A stretch of 29,720 nucleotides of DNA. Origin: JBDSGC01 sp046594105 (lineage in GTDB: Bacteria; Acidobacteriota; Thermoanaerobaculia; Gp7-AA8). Numbering within the stretch: position 1 is the stretch's first letter; each line of letters begins with the position of its first letter. Made by a program: the position numbers and the translations under genes. The notes under the pieces are model-generated. The model did no database searches. It saw only the letters and a program-made list of their open reading frames with translations, and had not been told where the DNA came from. Below are positions 26,229 to 29,720 of the stretch, one piece after another. Location of the stretch: positions 1 through 29,720 of the forward strand of contig JBKJQB010000348.1 of NCBI GenBank assembly GCA_046594105.1. Reading direction: 5' to 3'.

Positions 26229-27773
26229 ATGCCCGGAGGCCTTCCCGCAACGTTGAAGGCGCGCACTGGCAACACCGGGCGCCGTCGTGGCCGGGCCTCA
26301 TCGATTCTTCTGCCCTTCTTCATCATCGCCGCCGGCCTGGGAGTGCTGGCCTGGCGTTCCTACCAGCTCTCCGCACGAACGGAGCACGGTCTCGAAACGG
26401 TGGCCATGCAGTACGCGGCATACACGGCCGACATCACTGCGCGGCGGGTGGACTCCGCGGTCCGCGCCGAAATCCTCAGGGCATCCGACTCCTGGCAGCA
26501 GACCGAGCGCCGGCTGCCATCGCCGAACGAGCCTGCCCTCCAGAGCTGGATTCACGGGAATGACTGGGTGGCCTCGGCCCTCTACGTCCCCGATATCGAT
26601 CCTGCCGGCGCCGTCTACGTCAACGAACGTCCAGAGATGCGCGGCGGCACACGCCTGACCAGAGAGTTTTTCACCGCGAGCGGCCTCATTCGATACACCT
26701 ACGATCCGGTTCGTCTTCTGGAAAAGATCCGTCCGGCCCTGCGACAGCGTCCCCTGATCCAGGCGCGTGAACTTTCGCATGAGGCTCGGGTCGAGTTGAT
26801 TGCTGGTGCCATGGCTGGTGGCCCGTTTCCCTCACCCATTGGCTTCGCCTACGTGGCTCCGCTCGCTGCTCCTTTCTCTGCCTACTCGGTGCGGGCCTTC
26901 GTGGAGACTGGTTCGGGCGGTTCGGGGTGGGAGAACTCCCGCATCATCAGTCTTTGTCTGAGTCTGGTGGCGCTACTGCTCACAGCGATCGGCGCGTCGC
27001 TGGCGGTGCGCGGAATTCGGAAAGAAGCAGAAACCATGAATCTCCGGGCCGCGCTGATCGCCAACGTCTCGCATGAGTTGCGCACTCCGCTGTCGATGAT
27101 CCGGCTGGGCGCTGAGACGCTCAAGCGCGGCAGGCTGCTACCAGAAACGCAGCGCCTGGAGATCGAAGACTCGATTCTCCGCGAATCGCTCCACCTCTCG
27201 CACCTCGTCGAGAACGTCCTGGACGTGGCCCGCATGCAGAACCTCCACGAAAAGACCTTGGCCCTCACTCCTGTCTATCCGGACGACCTGGTGACCACAC
27301 TCATCTCCACCTACGAGTCCTGGATCCGCAGCAAGGGATTCGACGTACGCCTGTTCATTGACGACTCCATCGACGAGCAGTCCTGGGATCGTGAGGCCGT
27401 TTCCCGTGCCGTATTGAATCTGATCGACAACGCGATCAAATACTCCGACGATGAGAAACTGCTGGAGATCTCCGTGAGGCAAACCGACGAGGATGTGGTC
27501 ATCGAGGTGCGCGATCGGGGGATCGGAATCGAGAGCGGCGACCTGTCGCGCATCTTCGAGCCGTACTACCGGGCGGAATTCTCCGATACGCAGACCCGGC
27601 GCGGCGCCGGCCTCGGCCTGACCCTGGTGCAACAGATCGTCGCCTCGCATGGCGGCCGGATCGAAGTGGAATCCCTTCCCGGCTCCGGATCCACCTTCCG
27701 TTTGCTGTTTCCCCGGACCCTCGAGCGCGATGATGAGGAAGTCCTCGCCGAGCTCACCACCCAGACCACCTGA
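26229..27773 (+). CDS. Membrane sensor histidine kinase
   Basis: The 514 residues form a classical kinase. TM1 is about 25-43, then a periplasmic sensor region (44-235) that I cannot assign to a family, and TM2 is about 238-262. The dimerisation domain has SHELRTPLSM with the phospho-His at 282. The ATP-binding domain shows the N box (NLIDNAIKYS, about 397-406), G1 DRGIGI (429-434), an F-box (IFEPYYR), and G2 GAGLGLTLVQQI. Shine-Dalgarno GGAGG precedes ATG 26229. It is followed 47 bases later by an OmpR-type regulator, its likely partner, and preceded by the PDZ gene. Confidence 0.95.
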   Translation: MPGGLPATLKARTGNTGRRRGRASSILLPFFIIAAGLGVLAWRSYQLSARTEHGLETVAMQYAAYTADITARRVDSAVRAEILRASDSWQQTERRLPSPNEPALQSWIHGNDWVASALYVPDIDPAGAVYVNERPEMRGGTRLTREFFTASGLIRYTYDPVRLLEKIRPALRQRPLIQARELSHEARVELIAGAMAGGPFPSPIGFAYVAPLAAPFSAYSVRAFVETGSGGSGWENSRIISLCLSLVALLLTAIGASLAVRGIRKEAETMNLRAALIANVSHELRTPLSMIRLGAETLKRGRLLPETQRLEIEDSILRESLHLSHLVENVLDVARMQNLHEKTLALTPVYPDDLVTTLISTYESWIRSKGFDVRLFIDDSIDEQSWDREAVSRAVLNLIDNAIKYSDDEKLLEISVRQTDEDVVIEVRDRGIGIESGDLSRIFEPYYRAEFSDTQTRRGAGLGLTLVQQIVASHGGRIEVESLPGSGSTFRLLFPRTLERDDEEVLAELTTQTT

Positions 27774-27820
27774 AGAAACTCCCCCGACCCCAGCTGCGTA
27801 AAGAAGAGCGGAGACGAACC

Positions 27821-28525
27821 ATGACCAAGATTCTCATCGTGGAAGACGAAGCGGGCCTCCGTCAGGGTCTGGAGATCAATCTACGGCTGGAAAACTACGA
27901 GACCGTGCAGGCGGCAGACGGCGACGAAGCGATCCGCCTCTATCACTCCGAGCAGCCAGACCTCGTGCTCCTCGACCTCATGCTGCCGAAGAAGAGCGGA
28001 TTTGAAGTTCTCGACCACATCCGGAAATCGTCGAAAGTTCCGGTCATCCTTCTGACCGCTCGGGGACAGGAGACCGACAAGGTGCGGGGGCTCCGTGGCG
28101 GTGCGGATGACTACGTGACCAAGCCGTTCGGCCTGCAGGAGCTTTTTGCGCGCATCGACGCGGTGATGCGCCGCAGTGATACGGCCGGCGTCGCTCGGGC
28201 CATCTGCGAGGACACCCTCATCAAGCTCGATCCCTCCACCCGGGAGGCTTCTGCCAAGAATCAGAAACTCAAGCTGTCGCCGAAGGAGTTCGACCTCCTG
28301 ATGTATCTGTTTCGCAACAAGGAGCGCGTGGTCCCGCGCGACGAACTGCTGTCTCGCGTCTGGAACTACAGAGTGGATCTGAATCTCAACAGCCGGACCG
28401 TCGACACCCACGTCACCCGCCTCCGCCGCAAGCTGCAGAAGGCCGTAGGGACGGATGATTCGGTGATCGTGGCGGTCGCCAAAATCGGCTACCGCTACCT
28501 CGGAGAAGGGGCCAATGCTGCCTGA
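27821..28525 (+). CDS. OmpR/PhoB-family response regulator
   Basis: The 234 residues have a receiver domain (Asp9-Glu pocket, acceptor Asp52 in LVLLDLMLPKKSG, Lys101 in YVTKPF) and a C-terminal winged-helix DNA-binding domain (about 140-230: LKLSPKEFDLLMYLFRNKERVVPRDELLSRVW, recognition helix RTVDTHVTRLRRKL, wing ending KIGYRYLG). It is a transcription factor expected to be phosphorylated by the upstream kinase. GGAGACGAACC precedes the ATG. A promoter-like TTGACA box begins right after its stop codon. Confidence 0.96.
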   Translation: MTKILIVEDEAGLRQGLEINLRLENYETVQAADGDEAIRLYHSEQPDLVLLDLMLPKKSGFEVLDHIRKSSKVPVILLTARGQETDKVRGLRGGADDYVTKPFGLQELFARIDAVMRRSDTAGVARAICEDTLIKLDPSTREASAKNQKLKLSPKEFDLLMYLFRNKERVVPRDELLSRVWNYRVDLNLNSRTVDTHVTRLRRKLQKAVGTDDSVIVAVAKIGYRYLGEGANAA

Positions 28526-28526
28526 T

Positions 28527-28555
28527 TTGACACCCTTTCCCGTTGGACGTAGCGT
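28527..28555 (+). promoter_or_regulatory. Likely cysK promoter
   Basis: TTGACA (28527-28532), a 17-base spacer, then TAGCGT (28550-28555). This is the best -35 match seen in the window. The predicted transcript has a leader of about 145 bases before the cysK ATG. Confidence 0.55.
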
Positions 28556-28608
28556 GATTGAATCCAATTGATCGTTCGTTGCTGTCGCTGGCCTGCACGT
28601 CTCGGAAC

Positions 28609-28681
28609 CGCGAACGGCTAGTCGCGCTGGCACCGGCTCTCCATCCCCTCAACCGACTGGACCCAAACGCAAGTTCGGGTC
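28609..28681 (+). promoter_or_regulatory. Structured 5' leader of cysK
   Basis: Two hairpins are visible: CGCGA/TCGCG (28609-28613 with 28622-28626), and GACCC-A-AAC-GCAA-GTT-C-GGGTC (28660-28681), a 5-bp stem, one A/C mismatch, a 3-bp stem and a GCAA tetraloop. A CTTTTC stretch and the AGGAGG Shine-Dalgarno follow directly. It could control translation or termination, but I recognise no riboswitch class. Confidence 0.4.
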
Positions 28682-28707
28682 TCCGCTTTTCAGGAGGAAC
28701 CAAAACC

Positions 28708-29697
28708 ATGCAACATGGAAAGATCTACAACGACATCACCGAGACGATCGGAAACACTCCGATGATCCGGCTCAATCGCATCGTTCCCGAAGGCTCCGCG
28801 GAAGTGGTGGTCAAGATGGAGTCGTTCAATCCGTTGTCGTCGGTCAAGGACCGCATCGCCATCTCCATGGTGGAAGATGCCGAGCGCTCCGGCGCACTGA
28901 AACCGGGCGGCACCATCGTCGAAGCCACCAGCGGCAATACCGGAATCGGCCTGGCCTTCGTCGCCGCAGCCAAGGGTTACAAGTGCGCTCTGGCGATGCC
29001 GGACACCATGTCGGTGGAGCGCCGCAAACTGCTCCAGGCCCTCGGCGCGGAGCTCATGCTCACGCCCGGCCCCAAAGGCATCAAGGAAGCCCAGCGCGTC
29101 GCCGAAGAATATGCGGCGAAGACCCCGGGAGCCTGGCTCTCGCGTCAGTTCGATAACCCCGCCAACGTAAAGGTCCATCGCGAGACGACGGCGCAGGAGA
29201 TCCTTCGCGATACCGGCGGCAAGGTCGACGCGGTGGTGGCTGGCGTGGGCACGGGAGGCACCATCACCGGCATCGGTCAGGTGCTCAAAGAGAAGAATCC
29301 CAAGATCATCATGGTGGCGGTGGAGCCGATCGAGTCCCAGGTCCTCAAGGGAGGCACCCACAATCCTCACAAGATTCAGGGAATCGGGGCGGGGATGATC
29401 CCGGCCATCTATGACCCCAAGGTGGTCGATCGGATCTTCGACGCGACCTTTGACCAGTCCGTGTCCCTGGCCCGGCGTCTGGCAAAAGAGGAAGGCATTT
29501 TCGTGGGGATCTCTGCCGGAGCGATTACCGCCGCGGCGTTCGAGATCGCCAAAGAGCTCGGCCCCGGGAAACGGGTCGTGGCCATCCTCCCCAGCTCCGG
29601 GGAACGTTATCTGTCCACGGCGCTGTTCGAATACACCGACCTGGTGAATCAGCCAGCGACAACTCCCCAGATGATGGCGGCCGCAGCAGCGAAATGA
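28708..29697 (+). CDS. cysK: Cysteine synthase (O-acetylserine sulfhydrylase)
   Basis: CysK makes cysteine from O-acetylserine and sulfide with pyridoxal phosphate. The 329 residues show TIGNTPMIRLNR, the PLP lysine Lys47 (NPLSSVKDRIA), the substrate loop EATSGNTGIGLA, the phosphate-binding GVGTGGTITGIG, and GISAGAITAA. ATG 28708 has AGGAGG at the ideal distance, so a longer in-frame reading from 28558 is not used. An Ala-rich tail ends the protein. Cysteine supply also feeds the sulfur used by MnmA, but no direct link is shown. Confidence 0.97.
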   Translation: MQHGKIYNDITETIGNTPMIRLNRIVPEGSAEVVVKMESFNPLSSVKDRIAISMVEDAERSGALKPGGTIVEATSGNTGIGLAFVAAAKGYKCALAMPDTMSVERRKLLQALGAELMLTPGPKGIKEAQRVAEEYAAKTPGAWLSRQFDNPANVKVHRETTAQEILRDTGGKVDAVVAGVGTGGTITGIGQVLKEKNPKIIMVAVEPIESQVLKGGTHNPHKIQGIGAGMIPAIYDPKVVDRIFDATFDQSVSLARRLAKEEGIFVGISAGAITAAAFEIAKELGPGKRVVAILPSSGERYLSTALFEYTDLVNQPATTPQMMAAAAAK

Positions 29698-29720
29698 AAG
29701 CGCCTTCCTCCGGGCCGTCC

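Noticed and set aside
28556..28707. Known SAM, T-box or other riboswitch before cysK
   Set aside because: Hairpins are present, but I cannot match conserved motifs of any named class.

Overview
The window is GC-rich bacterial DNA with densely packed housekeeping genes on both strands. LolA, a lipobox lipoprotein, a MepM-like M23 peptidase and SecDF-YajC point to a Gram-negative (diderm) cell. TrmFO, DUF3467, the MaeB-type malic enzyme and many dispersed GC-rich palindromic repeats would fit Acidobacteriota or a related soil/sediment phylum. That placement is an inference from gene content and style, not from a search.

Layout. Positions 1-515 hold the start of a lipoprotein gene (minus, runs off the window) divergent from glmS. 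From 2352 to 2717 the glmS and mnmA 3' ends converge on a block of inverted repeats. mnmA (minus) is divergent from a single-domain response regulator, whose 3' end overlaps that of maeB (minus). From 11842 down to 6831 lies a minus-strand operon, lolA-tgt-yajC-secD-secF, closed by a clear Rho-independent terminator. Divergent from lolA is an exported protein of unknown function, followed by an M23 endopeptidase and a long gene that joins a GHMP kinase to what looks like the C-terminal part of a HerA-like ATPase. Then come tRNA-Pro(GGG), a DUF3467 gene, trmFO, a cyclic-nucleotide-binding/DUF1003 membrane protein and a zinc-ribbon/PH-domain membrane protein. tmRNA (ssrA, minus) is divergent from nadC. 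A repeat-rich gap leads to a response regulator-GGDEF diguanylate cyclase, a convergent HPt protein, a CBM9-like protein and a secreted LVIVD-type beta-propeller. A likely operon of PDZ protein, sensor histidine kinase and OmpR-type regulator follows, and then cysK with a structured leader.

Themes. Three tRNA-modification enzymes (MnmA, Tgt, TrmFO), a tRNA and tmRNA form a translation-quality layer. LolA, SecDF-YajC, the M23 peptidase and the lipoprotein form an envelope-biogenesis layer. Two response regulators, an HPt protein, a diguanylate cyclase and a kinase/regulator pair form a signalling layer.

I see no CRISPR array, prophage, transposase or toxin-antitoxin pair. The features most worth a second look are: a dispersed repeat whose first three bases form the TAG stop codon of four genes; the GHMP kinase/HerA-tail fusion; a recurring -10-like hexamer 6-7 bases before start codons that lack a Shine-Dalgarno sequence; a nearly symmetric -10 element shared by two divergent genes; and an HxD in place of HxH in the M23 peptidase.
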